The position numbers were made by a program, and so were the translations under genes. Below are positions 1 to 5,195 of a DNA stretch of 5,195 nt, piece after piece. Position 1 is the stretch's first letter. Each line of letters begins with the position of its first letter. Under the pieces are notes generated by a model that did not search any database, was not told the origin of the DNA, and saw nothing but the letters and a program-made list of their open reading frames with translations. The stretch lies in the NCBI GenBank assembly GCA_021807645.1, contig JAKBCP010000081.1:1-5195 (forward strand), written 5' to 3'. This DNA is from a bacterium (GTDB lineage Bacteria; Vulcanimicrobiota; Vulcanimicrobiia; Vulcanimicrobiales; Vulcanimicrobiaceae).

Positions 1-809
1 ATTTCATCGAATACTATAATCGCGTGCTCGCCGCCGGCGGCACGCGCCCGGCATGGCCCGATACCGTCGGCTGCTTGACGCCCGAGGCGATGCGCGCGCA
101 TGGAACGCGCCTGATCGGCGGGCTGCCGAAGGGGATCCCGGTCGTAGCGCACCTCCACAACGACTACGGATTGGGAACCATCAACGCGATTACGGCAACG
201 GCGTGCGGATTTAAAGTGATCTCACTGACCGCCAACGGGTACGGCGAACGTGCCGGTAACGTCAAGCTCCACGAATACGTGGTGGCGATGCGGCAACTCT
301 ACGGCATCGAGATTCCGGGTTTCAAATATCAGAAGTTGCGTGATCTAACCCGCTTTATGGAGCGGATGAGCGGCGTCCCGATGCAACAGCACGAACCGAT
401 CGTCGGCTCGCGCGTCTTCGCGCACGAATCGGGGATTCACACGCACGGCATCATGATCGATCGCCGTATTTACGAAGCGGTTCCAAGCGAATTGGTTGGA
501 GCGCACACGGAGTTTCTTTTCGGCAAGCACTCCGGGGTCGCGCTGGTCGAACAGACGCTGCGCGAAAACGAGGATCGCCTCGCGGCGAGCGGGGTCGAGG
601 TGACGAGCGCGCTCGCGCATGCGGTCACCGAGCAGGTGAAGCGGATTCGCGAGGAGCGCGCTGCCGGCAATACGGCTCGCCAGGCGATCGAACGCTACGA
701 AGAGATCGCCGGCGGTTTGGCGCTCGACGCCGAAGATGTCGTCGAAATTGCTCGTGCGATCGGCGCGCGCGGCGTTACCGCCGCTGCGGCGCCGTCACCG
801 GGAAGTTAA
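1..809 (+). CDS. Isopropylmalate/homocitrate synthase family protein (DRE-TIM metallolyase), 5' truncated by window edge
   Basis: Enzymes of this family condense acetyl-CoA with a 2-oxoacid (2-oxoisovalerate, 2-oxoglutarate or pyruvate) on a divalent-metal TIM barrel in the cytoplasm. The reading frame is open from base 3, so the GTG at 24 is internal. The N-terminal part of the barrel, with the usual catalytic Arg-Asp pair, lies outside the window. About 268 residues are visible. They include the metal-binding HLHND motif (His codons at 150 and 156), the glycine-rich NGYGERAGN motif (234-260) with the expected Asn ligand, the subdomain motif AHESGIHTHG (421-450) and FGKHSG (519-536). After these the protein ends with a short helical region. 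The long C-terminal regulatory domain of leucine-feedback-controlled LeuA is absent, so it resembles the short homocitrate synthase/NifV/AksA-like form. The substrate cannot be decided here. The stop is TAA at 807-809, and the last 35 bp overlap the convergent dipeptidase gene. Confidence 0.9.
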   Translation, partial: FIEYYNRVLAAGGTRPAWPDTVGCLTPEAMRAHGTRLIGGLPKGIPVVAHLHNDYGLGTINAITATACGFKVISLTANGYGERAGNVKLHEYVVAMRQLYGIEIPGFKYQKLRDLTRFMERMSGVPMQQHEPIVGSRVFAHESGIHTHGIMIDRRIYEAVPSELVGAHTEFLFGKHSGVALVEQTLRENEDRLAASGVEVTSALAHAVTEQVKRIREERAAGNTARQAIERYEEIAGGLALDAEDVVEIARAIGARGVTAAAAPSPGS

Positions 810-1431
810 ACGACCGCTTCGGATAGGGTTCGCGCGCGAGCGTGAAGTGCCACCATTCGATCGGGTCGGCTTTGAACCCGTAGCGTTCCATGATCGTTGC
901 AAGGAACGTGCGATTTGCGCGCGCTTGCGTGGGAACCGGGGCATCGCCGCGCGAGAGCGGATCGAAGAAGTCATACGGGGTTCCCATCGCTAAGCCGTCG
1001 ATGGTGAGATCGACGGTGCTGCCGCGGCTATGCGCGGAGCTTTCGGTGAGATATCCGCGCTGGAACAGCTCGGCTTTCCGAACGTTCGGAAAGTAGCGTG
1101 CCTTCGCCGCGAGTTCGCTCGGGCGCTTGCTCCAGGCGACGAACGCGTGAACGGCACGTTCGGGGCGATAGCAATCGAAGACGCGCAGCGTGAGGTAGTG
1201 CTCGAGCAGCAGCCGTTCGACCCGCGCGAGCGCCTTCGCCGCAGGCAGGGTGAGAATGCAATCGGGTGCGTTGTAGCCGGGGACGCGCGCGCCGGTAAAA
1301 TTATGCGGCGTTGCGTAACGAATATCCTGACGGATTTCGGGAGCGAACGAGGCGAGGTAGGTGAAGCCGCTGGGAAGCGCGGCAACGAGCGAGGCGAGCG
1401 CGAGCAACGTCGCTTGGAGAATCGCGATCAC
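775..1431 (-). CDS. D-alanyl-D-alanine dipeptidase, VanX/DdpX family (peptidase M15D), probably exported
   Basis: This family comprises zinc dipeptidases that hydrolyse free D-Ala-D-Ala, serving peptidoglycan turnover or, in vancomycin-resistance clusters, precursor depletion. The 218-residue protein has the family signature DIRYATPHNFTG (36-47), the transition-state arginine in DCYRP (Arg89), the SxHxxGxxxD zinc motif as SAHSRGSTVD (132-141; ligands His134 and Asp141), and EWWHF (192-196) giving catalytic Glu192 and zinc ligand His195. All key residues are intact. Residues 1-20 are hydrophobic without a basic n-region, suggesting a signal peptide or N-terminal anchor; VanX itself is cytoplasmic, so a periplasmic turnover role is inferred. 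No vanH/vanA/vanRS-like genes are seen, so resistance is not implied. The start is GTG at 1431, which overlaps the TPR gene stop as GTGA and suggests translational coupling. An AAGGAG lies directly against this GTG, closer than a normal ribosome-binding site; TTG at 1407 is an alternative start. The 3' end overlaps gene 1 by 35 bp. Confidence 0.93.
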   Translation of the reverse strand: MIAILQATLLALASLVAALPSGFTYLASFAPEIRQDIRYATPHNFTGARVPGYNAPDCILTLPAAKALARVERLLLEHYLTLRVFDCYRPERAVHAFVAWSKRPSELAAKARYFPNVRKAELFQRGYLTESSAHSRGSTVDLTIDGLAMGTPYDFFDPLSRGDAPVPTQARANRTFLATIMERYGFKADPIEWWHFTLAREPYPKRSFNFPVTAPQRR

Positions 1432-1856
1432 TCCTTCGCGGCCTGCGCGAGGCCGATGCGCGCCTGTTCGAGACCGGTCTTCGCCGCAACGTTGCCCTTA
1501 TCGATCACCAGCGCGCGTTCGTAGTAAGGAATGGCGCGGGCGAATTGCGAGGATGCGAGATAGAGATCTCCGAGTTGCGTGAGCGCAACGCCGTCGTGCG
1601 GATCTTTCGCAATGCGTGCCTTGAGTTGCGAAACCTGCAGCATCACCGCCGGCGGCGGCCCGCCCTGAACGGCAGCCGCGCTGCCCGCATTGCGCTGCAT
1701 CGAAGGGCCGCCCGTCCCGAAGACCGATCCGCGCACGTCGAAGCCCTTGACGATGAAATCGCCGGTGACCAATAACAAGATGGCGGCGAAGGCGACGAAC
1801 AGGCCGATGGCCAGCGGCGCGGGGAGCCCGCGCTTTGGGGATGGTGGAGCTTGCAT
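1428..1856 (-). CDS. Small membrane-anchored tetratricopeptide-repeat (TPR) protein
   Basis: This 142-residue protein has a short proline- and lysine-containing N-terminus, one transmembrane helix at about residues 13-31 (AIGLFVAFAAILLLV), a Gly/Ser/Pro/Ala-rich linker (about 45-72), and a C-terminal helical part. That part holds one clear TPR at about 89-122: the consensus small and aromatic positions are visible in LGDLYLASSQFARAIPYYERA, flanked by a partial repeat before and a helix after. Basic residues precede the helix, so the TPR probably faces the periplasm. The arrangement recalls the TPR part of NrfG/CcmH-type assembly factors, but no cytochrome c genes are adjacent, so only a protein-binding scaffold role can be inferred. 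The ATG at 1856 puts the helix at the N-terminus and avoids overlap with the divergent sprT-like gene. It has no clear Shine-Dalgarno, and an in-frame GTG at 1895 is an alternative. The stop overlaps the dipeptidase start by 4 bp, so the two are probably one operon. Confidence 0.8.
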   Translation of the reverse strand: MQAPPSPKRGLPAPLAIGLFVAFAAILLLVTGDFIVKGFDVRGSVFGTGGPSMQRNAGSAAAVQGGPPPAVMLQVSQLKARIAKDPHDGVALTQLGDLYLASSQFARAIPYYERALVIDKGNVAAKTGLEQARIGLAQAAKE

Positions 1857-1931
1857 GGAGCCATCGTTCGACCGTCGCGGGCGTGGAACCCGCACGGAAC
1901 GCGCGCGCGCGACGGCGAAAGGGAGACGGCA
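1857..1931. promoter_or_regulatory. Divergent intergenic region between the TPR and SprT-like genes, with inverted repeats
   Basis: Two genes point away from each other across 75 bp, so promoters for both should lie here or just inside the flanking genes. No convincing -35/-10 pair is visible because the stretch is very GC-rich. Visible structure consists of an 8-bp inverted repeat CCGTCGCG (1872-1879) with CGCGACGG (1908-1915), a nested GCGGG/CCCGC pair (1877-1881 and 1889-1893), and an alternating (CG)6 run at 1900-1911. Operator function is only a possibility. Confidence 0.4.
1921..1925 (+). promoter_or_regulatory. Shine-Dalgarno for the SprT-like gene
   Basis: GGGAG lies six bases upstream of the ATG at 1932. 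This spacing favours that ATG over the earlier in-frame TTG at 1851, which would add 27 Arg-rich residues and overlap the divergent TPR gene. Confidence 0.65.
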
Positions 1932-2501
1932 ATGAGCGCTCCCTTGCCGACCGAAGCCGATCTTCAGATGCTCTTCGCGCGTCTCAATCTCGCACATTTT
2001 GACGGCGAGATCGGCGCGTGTTCGATCGCCTACAACGAGCGGTTTTCAAACTGCGCCGGGCGGACGACCTATCGGGTGCCCGCGCTCATCGAACTCTCGC
2101 CGAAGCATTTCCGACGCTACCCCGCGGCGCTCGAAGAGACGCTCGTACACGAGATGATCCATGTGTGGTGCTTCCAACGCTTCGGTGAGACCGGGCACGG
2201 CACGCACTTTCGTCGGAAGATGAAGCAGTGCGGCATCACGTCGATCCATCACGACCTCGGCACGGTCCGTCCGCTCCAGGAGGCGAGCACCCGCTATATC
2301 TTCCGCTGCGAGCACTGCGGCATGGAGGCCCTCCGTCGCCGCCTACCGCGGCGCTCGATGACCTGCGGCCGTTGCAACCCGCGCCGCCACGACGCACGCT
2401 TTCCGCTGACGGTTTACGAGGTGGTCGAGATGCGGATTCTGGGCGAGGTCGGTAGGATCGCTCCAAAACGGGCGGCATCTCGGGCATCCCGAGCGACCTA
2501 A
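1932..2501 (+). CDS. SprT-like zinc metalloprotease domain protein with C-terminal zinc ribbon
   Basis: This 189-residue protein begins with the SprT-type helix and strand ([14 protein letters not shown], 14-27). It then carries the metalloprotease motif HEMIH (73-77: zinc ligands His73 and His77, catalytic Glu74) and a downstream GHGTHF segment (88-93) whose His89 is the probable third ligand. A four-cysteine zinc ribbon follows, CEHC (126-129) and CGRC (145-148), then a basic Arg/Lys/Ala tail. The order matches SprT/Spartan family proteins; Spartan cleaves DNA-protein crosslinks in eukaryotes, whereas bacterial SprT is poorly characterised. All catalytic and ribbon residues are present, and the length is slightly above E. 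coli SprT (about 165). It is likely cytoplasmic, having no signal peptide or membrane helix. It lies 43 bp upstream of fumC on the same strand and may be co-transcribed. A small perfect hairpin (2479-2493) lies within its last codons. Confidence 0.9.
   Translation: MSAPLPTEADLQMLFARLNLAHFDGEIGACSIAYNERFSNCAGRTTYRVPALIELSPKHFRRYPAALEETLVHEMIHVWCFQRFGETGHGTHFRRKMKQCGITSIHHDLGTVRPLQEASTRYIFRCEHCGMEALRRRLPRRSMTCGRCNPRRHDARFPLTVYEVVEMRILGEVGRIAPKRAASRASRAT
2479..2493 (+). other. Small perfect hairpin in the 3' end of the SprT-like gene
   Basis: CTCGGG (2479-2484) and CCCGAG (2488-2493) form a 6-bp stem with a 3-base loop. No T-run follows, so it is not a standard terminator. It may be incidental or an mRNA structure at the sprT-like/fumC junction. 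Confidence 0.35.
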
Positions 2502-2514
2502 GTCCAGGCGGTCC

Positions 2515-2544
2515 GGCCCCGCTTCGCGCAAAGATAGCGGGGCT
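2515..2544 (+). promoter_or_regulatory. Leader hairpin abutting the fumC start codon
   Basis: GCCCCGCT (2516-2523) pairs perfectly with AGCGGGGC (2536-2543), with one more G-T wobble (2515/2544), around a 12-base loop. The 3' arm holds the only G-rich stretch before the ATG at 2545, so folding would occlude the ribosome landing site. There is no T-run, so it is not a terminator. A role in controlling fumC translation is inferred. Confidence 0.45.
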
Positions 2545-3978
2545 ATGACGACCACCAACACCGCCTCCAACGGCGCGCTTCAGTCGCGCAAAGAGACCGA
2601 CTCCATGGGTGCCATCGATGTGCCCGCCGACAAATACTACGGCGCGCAATCGGCGCGTTCGCTCATTCACTTCGAGATCGGCGAGGGTAGCTGGCCCCGC
2701 GATGTGATGCCCAAGCAGGTCATCGTTGCGATGGCGCAGCTGAAGAAGGCTGCCGCTTTGGTCAATCACGACCTCGGAAAGCTCGACGCCGAGAAGACGA
2801 AGCTGATCGTCGCAGCAGCCGACGAAGTCATCGCCGGAAAGCTCGACGCACACTTCCCGTTGCGGATATGGCAGACCGGTTCGGGCACGCAGACCAACAT
2901 GAACGTCAACGAAGTGATCTCCAACCGTGCGATCGAGATCGCCGGCGGCGAGATGGGCAGCAAGAAGCCGATCCATCCCAACGATCACGTCAACATGTCT
3001 CAGTCGAGCAACGACACCTTCCCGACGGCGATGCATATGGCCGCAGCCGAAGCGATGGTCGCGATGCTGCCGTCCGTGCAGAAACTCCGCGACGCGCTCG
3101 ACGTGAAAGCGAAAGTCTGGAAAGACATCGTGAAGGTCGGACGCACGCATTTACAGGATGCGACGCCGCTGACGCTCGGACAGGAGTTCTCCGGTTACGT
3201 TACCCAGCTCGACCGAGCGATGGTTGCGTGCCGCGAAGCGCTCGAACATCTCTACGATCTCGCGATCGGCGGAACGGCGGTCGGCACCGGCCTCAACGCG
3301 CACCCCGAGTTTGCGAATCGCGCTGCCGCGAAGCTTGCGGAACTCACGAAGCTGCCGTTCCGCTCGCATCCGAACAAATTCACGGCGCTCGCCTCGCATG
3401 ACGACTTCGTCTTCGCCTCGGGAGCTCTCAAAATGCTCGGCGCGGCACTGATGAAGATCGCCAACGACGTGCGTTGGCTCGGTTCCGGTCCGCGCGCCGG
3501 GATCGGCGAACTCGTTCTCCCCGAGAACGAGCCCGGTAGCTCGATCATGCCGGGGAAAGTGAACCCGACGCAATCGGAAGCGATGACGATGGTCTGCGTT
3601 CAGGTCTTCGGCAACGACGTCGCCATCACGATGGGGGCGAGCCAAGGGAACTTCGAGCTCAACGTCTTCAACCCGGTGATGATCGCGAACTTCTTACACA
3701 GCACGACGTTGCTTCGCGACGCCTGCACGATGTTCCGCGAGCACTGCATCGAGGGGCTCCAAGCCAACGAACCGGTGATCGCGAAGTATCTCGCCGAATC
3801 GTTGATGACGGTCACCGCCCTCTCGCCGAAGATCGGCTACGACAAAGCCGCCGAGATCGCGAAGAAAGCCCACCACGACGGCGCGACGCTCAAAGAGACC
3901 GCGCTCAAACTCGGTTACGTCACCGCCGACGAGTTCGACAAGATCGTCGTACCCAAAGAGATGACCTACCCGAAATAA
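2545..3978 (+). CDS. fumC: Class II fumarate hydratase (fumarase C)
   Basis: Fumarase C catalyses the reversible hydration of fumarate to L-malate in the TCA cycle, as a cytoplasmic, iron-free homotetramer. The 477-residue length is typical. Motifs in order are RKETDSMG (15-22, the conserved family N-terminus), GSGTQTNMN (112-120), the B-site HPNDHVN (144-150), [11 protein letters not shown] (154-164, fumarase rather than aspartase wording), [16 protein letters not shown] (199-214) with catalytic His202, and the mobile-loop signature [11 protein letters not shown] (331-341) with the catalytic serine, Lys338 and Asn340. All three regions that build the shared active site are intact, so it should be active. 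The ATG at 2545 is chosen because the next Met (2605) lies inside the conserved DSMG motif. The Shine-Dalgarno is weak and sits in a hairpin. It is 43 bp downstream of the sprT-like gene and ends just before a strong hairpin. Oxidative-stress control, known for fumC in E. coli, cannot be judged here. Confidence 0.98.
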   Translation: MTTTNTASNGALQSRKETDSMGAIDVPADKYYGAQSARSLIHFEIGEGSWPRDVMPKQVIVAMAQLKKAAALVNHDLGKLDAEKTKLIVAAADEVIAGKLDAHFPLRIWQTGSGTQTNMNVNEVISNRAIEIAGGEMGSKKPIHPNDHVNMSQSSNDTFPTAMHMAAAEAMVAMLPSVQKLRDALDVKAKVWKDIVKVGRTHLQDATPLTLGQEFSGYVTQLDRAMVACREALEHLYDLAIGGTAVGTGLNAHPEFANRAAAKLAELTKLPFRSHPNKFTALASHDDFVFASGALKMLGAALMKIANDVRWLGSGPRAGIGELVLPENEPGSSIMPGKVNPTQSEAMTMVCVQVFGNDVAITMGASQGNFELNVFNPVMIANFLHSTTLLRDACTMFREHCIEGLQANEPVIAKYLAESLMTVTALSPKIGYDKAAEIAKKAHHDGATLKETALKLGYVTADEFDKIVVPKEMTYPK

Positions 3979-3998
3979 CGCCGCTTTTGCGGAAACGA

Positions 3999-4032
3999 AA
4001 GCACGGCCGAGCAGCGATGCTCGGCCGTGCTT
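3999..4032. terminator. Strong hairpin between convergent genes, likely bidirectional terminator
   Basis: A perfect 15-bp stem runs from AAGCACGGCCGAGCA (3999-4013) to its complement (4018-4032), closed by the tetraloop GCGA (GNRA type on the + strand). It starts 20 bases after the fumC stop and lies 28 bases beyond the stop of the convergent gene. The downstream tract is weak on + (TTGTTGG) and somewhat richer in T on - (CTTTCGTTTCC). It may therefore serve both genes, better on the minus strand. A tiny CCGC-TTTT-GCGG hairpin (3981-3992) sits next to it. Confidence 0.75.
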
Positions 4033-4060
4033 GTTGGTGGGAGACGCCTCGCGATAGCTT

Positions 4061-5149
4061 TTACTGTACGATGCCGTTTATTTTGTAGGCAAGTCGCGCT
4101 GCGTTTTCCGGCGAGATGCCGAAGGTTCGTACGAGGAGTTCCGAATCGGCGAGCGAGAGCGTCGTTCCCATCGCCCGAAGCTTCCAGCGATCGTGTCGCA
4201 GTTGGAGGAGCGCTTCGCCGCCCGTCTTGCCGTTGCCGTAATAGAGAAGCGCGTTCGTACCGGCCATCGCGACTGCACGAACGGCGGCTTTGGGAGGAGC
4301 GCCGCCGGCCTTTGCAAAGCGGTTCAAAAAAGCCGTCGTCGCCGAACGTTCGCGTTCGAGGCAGCGACGTTTCGGAACGCAGAGATCCGAATAGGTTGCT
4401 GCTTCACGCTGCTTCATGGCGTTAACGAGCCTGCGCGCCACGCTCGTGGGAAGGCGAAAACTCTCGGAAAGCCACCCAACGGAGTTCATGCTTCCGCCGC
4501 CCATGGCAAGAATCTTCCAATGCGACCCGTCGTATCGAAGCATCGCTTCGCCGCCACTCTCGCCCGCCGTGTAATCGGCGAGCGCGAGGTTCCCATCGCG
4601 AACGATCGGAGCGACGACCGGCGCGAAGCCGAATCCTCGATGGTACATGGCGTCGTGAACGACCGTATAGGCGATCGTCTGCGTCGTGCTGCGACACCTC
4701 CCATCGGGATTGCACCCCCGAAGGCTCAAGCCGATCCGAGCGGCATCGATCAACGTACGAGCGCTCGTCGGCGCGAGGCCCGGAACAAGATGGGTAAGGG
4801 TGTCGGCTGAATAACCGATGGGAAGTCGGCGGTAGAACGCCCAACGCCCGTCGCGCACGCGCGCAACGAACGGGCCTCCGCCGCTCGCCCAATGATTTTC
4901 GATTGATTGACGCGTCGACGGCGTATACCATTCGACGATGGCAAAGGGTTTCACGATGGCGATCGTGTCGATGTCGATCGTTTGCGAGGGAAATCGCGAT
5001 GCAAGATGATGCACGATGCGTATGAGCGCGTCGATATCGTGGAGCCTCGCCGATTGATTTGAGGGGGCGGCAGTCGCCGACCGACCATCGACGAGGCAGA
5101 GTGCGATGGCGGCTGCAACGGCGATTCCGTGCCGGATGTGACGTCTCAT
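4061..5149 (-). CDS. Exported protein of unknown function with three divergent repeat modules
   Basis: I do not recognise a named family. The 362-residue protein starts with a classical signal peptide: basic MRRHIRH, a hydrophobic core (about 9-20) and an ATA-A cleavage site near residue 27, so it is probably periplasmic or secreted. Three similar modules follow at about 62-136, 180-245 and 290-357. Each has a hydrophobic strand (FAIVEWY, NLALADY, NALLYYG), a glycine-rich turn (SGGGPFVA, SGGEAMLRY, TGGEALLQL), a tryptophan strand ending in aromatic or hydrophobic residues (GRWAFYR, SHWKILAMG, DRWKLRAMG) and a helix after a Pro/Ser turn (LAPTSARTLI, LPTSVARRLV, ISPENAARLA). The two linkers each contain Cys-x5-Cys (146/152 and 257/263), possible disulfides. 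No catalytic motif or transmembrane helix is seen beyond the signal. The ATG at 5149 follows GGAG by only one base and overlaps an upstream stop as ATGA, so coupled translation is likely. Confidence 0.82.
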   Translation of the reverse strand: MRRHIRHGIAVAAAIALCLVDGRSATAAPSNQSARLHDIDALIRIVHHLASRFPSQTIDIDTIAIVKPFAIVEWYTPSTRQSIENHWASGGGPFVARVRDGRWAFYRRLPIGYSADTLTHLVPGLAPTSARTLIDAARIGLSLRGCNPDGRCRSTTQTIAYTVVHDAMYHRGFGFAPVVAPIVRDGNLALADYTAGESGGEAMLRYDGSHWKILAMGGGSMNSVGWLSESFRLPTSVARRLVNAMKQREAATYSDLCVPKRRCLERERSATTAFLNRFAKAGGAPPKAAVRAVAMAGTNALLYYGNGKTGGEALLQLRHDRWKLRAMGTTLSLADSELLVRTFGISPENAARLAYKINGIVQ

Positions 5150-5195
5150 ACTCCGCCCGAGCGTTCGATCAACGCGATCTCCTCGCGATGGGCTT
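5146..5195 (-). CDS. C-terminal end of an upstream gene (partial, cut by window edge)
   Basis: On the minus strand the right edge is open in the frame AHREEIALIERSGGV and stops with TGA at 5148-5146. That stop overlaps the ATG of the repeat-module protein as ATGA. The 15 visible residues look like an ordinary protein tail with GC-biased third positions, and the 4-bp overlap is a typical operon junction. Too little is present to say what it encodes. The alternative is that these bases are only a leader for the downstream gene, whose own frame also stays open to the edge. Confidence 0.45.
   Translation of the reverse strand, partial: AHREEIALIERSGGV

Noticed and set aside
775..1431. Vancomycin-resistance determinant (vanX)
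   Set aside because: The enzyme family matches, but there is no vanH, D-Ala-D-Lac ligase or vanRS nearby, and the hydrophobic N-terminus suggests export; chromosomal dipeptide turnover is the simpler reading.
1747..1776. TTGACG followed about 18 bases later by AATAAC on +, a possible promoter for the SprT-like gene
   Set aside because: It lies more than 150 bp upstream inside the TPR gene and the -10 match is poor; no support beyond chance.
1857..1997. Upstream extension of the TPR frame by 47 residues on the minus strand
   Set aside because: It is Arg-rich low-information sequence, overlaps the SprT-like gene on the other strand, and would bury the membrane helix behind a long tail; the ATG at 1856 is more sensible.
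2775..2849. 15-base direct repeat (CGGAAAGCTCGACGC at 2775 and 2835) exactly 60 bp apart in fumC
   Set aside because: Both copies encode GKLDA within a normally aligned fumarase; most likely chance codon use, not an inserted duplication.
2236..3150. 304-residue open frame on the minus strand opposite sprT/fumC
   Set aside because: It is antisense to two strongly recognisable genes, is Arg/His/Gly-rich as expected from reversed GC-rich codons, and shows no motif.
4193..4810. 205-residue open frame on + opposite the repeat protein
   Set aside because: Composition is that of a complementary-strand shadow; the minus-strand frame has a signal peptide and internal repeats, so it is the real gene.

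Overview
This window shows a GC-rich bacterial chromosome segment that is almost entirely coding. It looks like ordinary housekeeping and envelope DNA. I see no transposase, integrase, phage gene, CRISPR array, tRNA or rRNA. The phylum cannot be fixed from the sequence alone. High GC, GTG and ATG starts, SprT/FumC-type genes and poorly conserved exported proteins would fit an uncultured or soil-type lineage (for example Eremiobacterota/WPS-2 or Acidobacteriota-like), but that is inference.

Layout from left to right. (1) The 3' two-thirds of a DRE-TIM metallolyase (isopropylmalate/homocitrate synthase family) on +, ending at 809. (2) A convergent two-gene minus-strand unit: a small membrane-anchored TPR protein (1856 to 1428), then a VanX/DdpX-type D-Ala-D-Ala dipeptidase (1431 to 775). 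The two share a GTGA stop/start overlap, and the dipeptidase tail overlaps the tail of gene 1 by 35 bp. (3) A 75-bp, GC-rich divergent intergenic region with short inverted repeats. (4) A plus-strand pair: a SprT-like zinc metalloprotease with a zinc ribbon (1932-2501), then class II fumarase FumC (2545-3978) 43 bp downstream, with a hairpin abutting the fumC start codon. (5) A strong 15-bp hairpin (3999-4032) between two convergent genes, probably a shared terminator. (6) A minus-strand exported protein of unknown function (5149 to 4061) built from three divergent copies of one module joined by Cys-x5-Cys linkers. It is probably translationally coupled by ATGA to an upstream gene of which only the last codons are visible at the right edge.

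Functionally the genes fall into separate small transcription units: acyl-CoA/2-oxoacid condensation, peptidoglycan dipeptide turnover, a SprT-type protease, the TCA cycle, and an unknown envelope protein. They do not form one pathway. I do not see a clear novel multi-gene system. The least explained item is the triplicated exported protein; smaller points are the tail-to-tail gene overlap and the unusual stop/start junctions.
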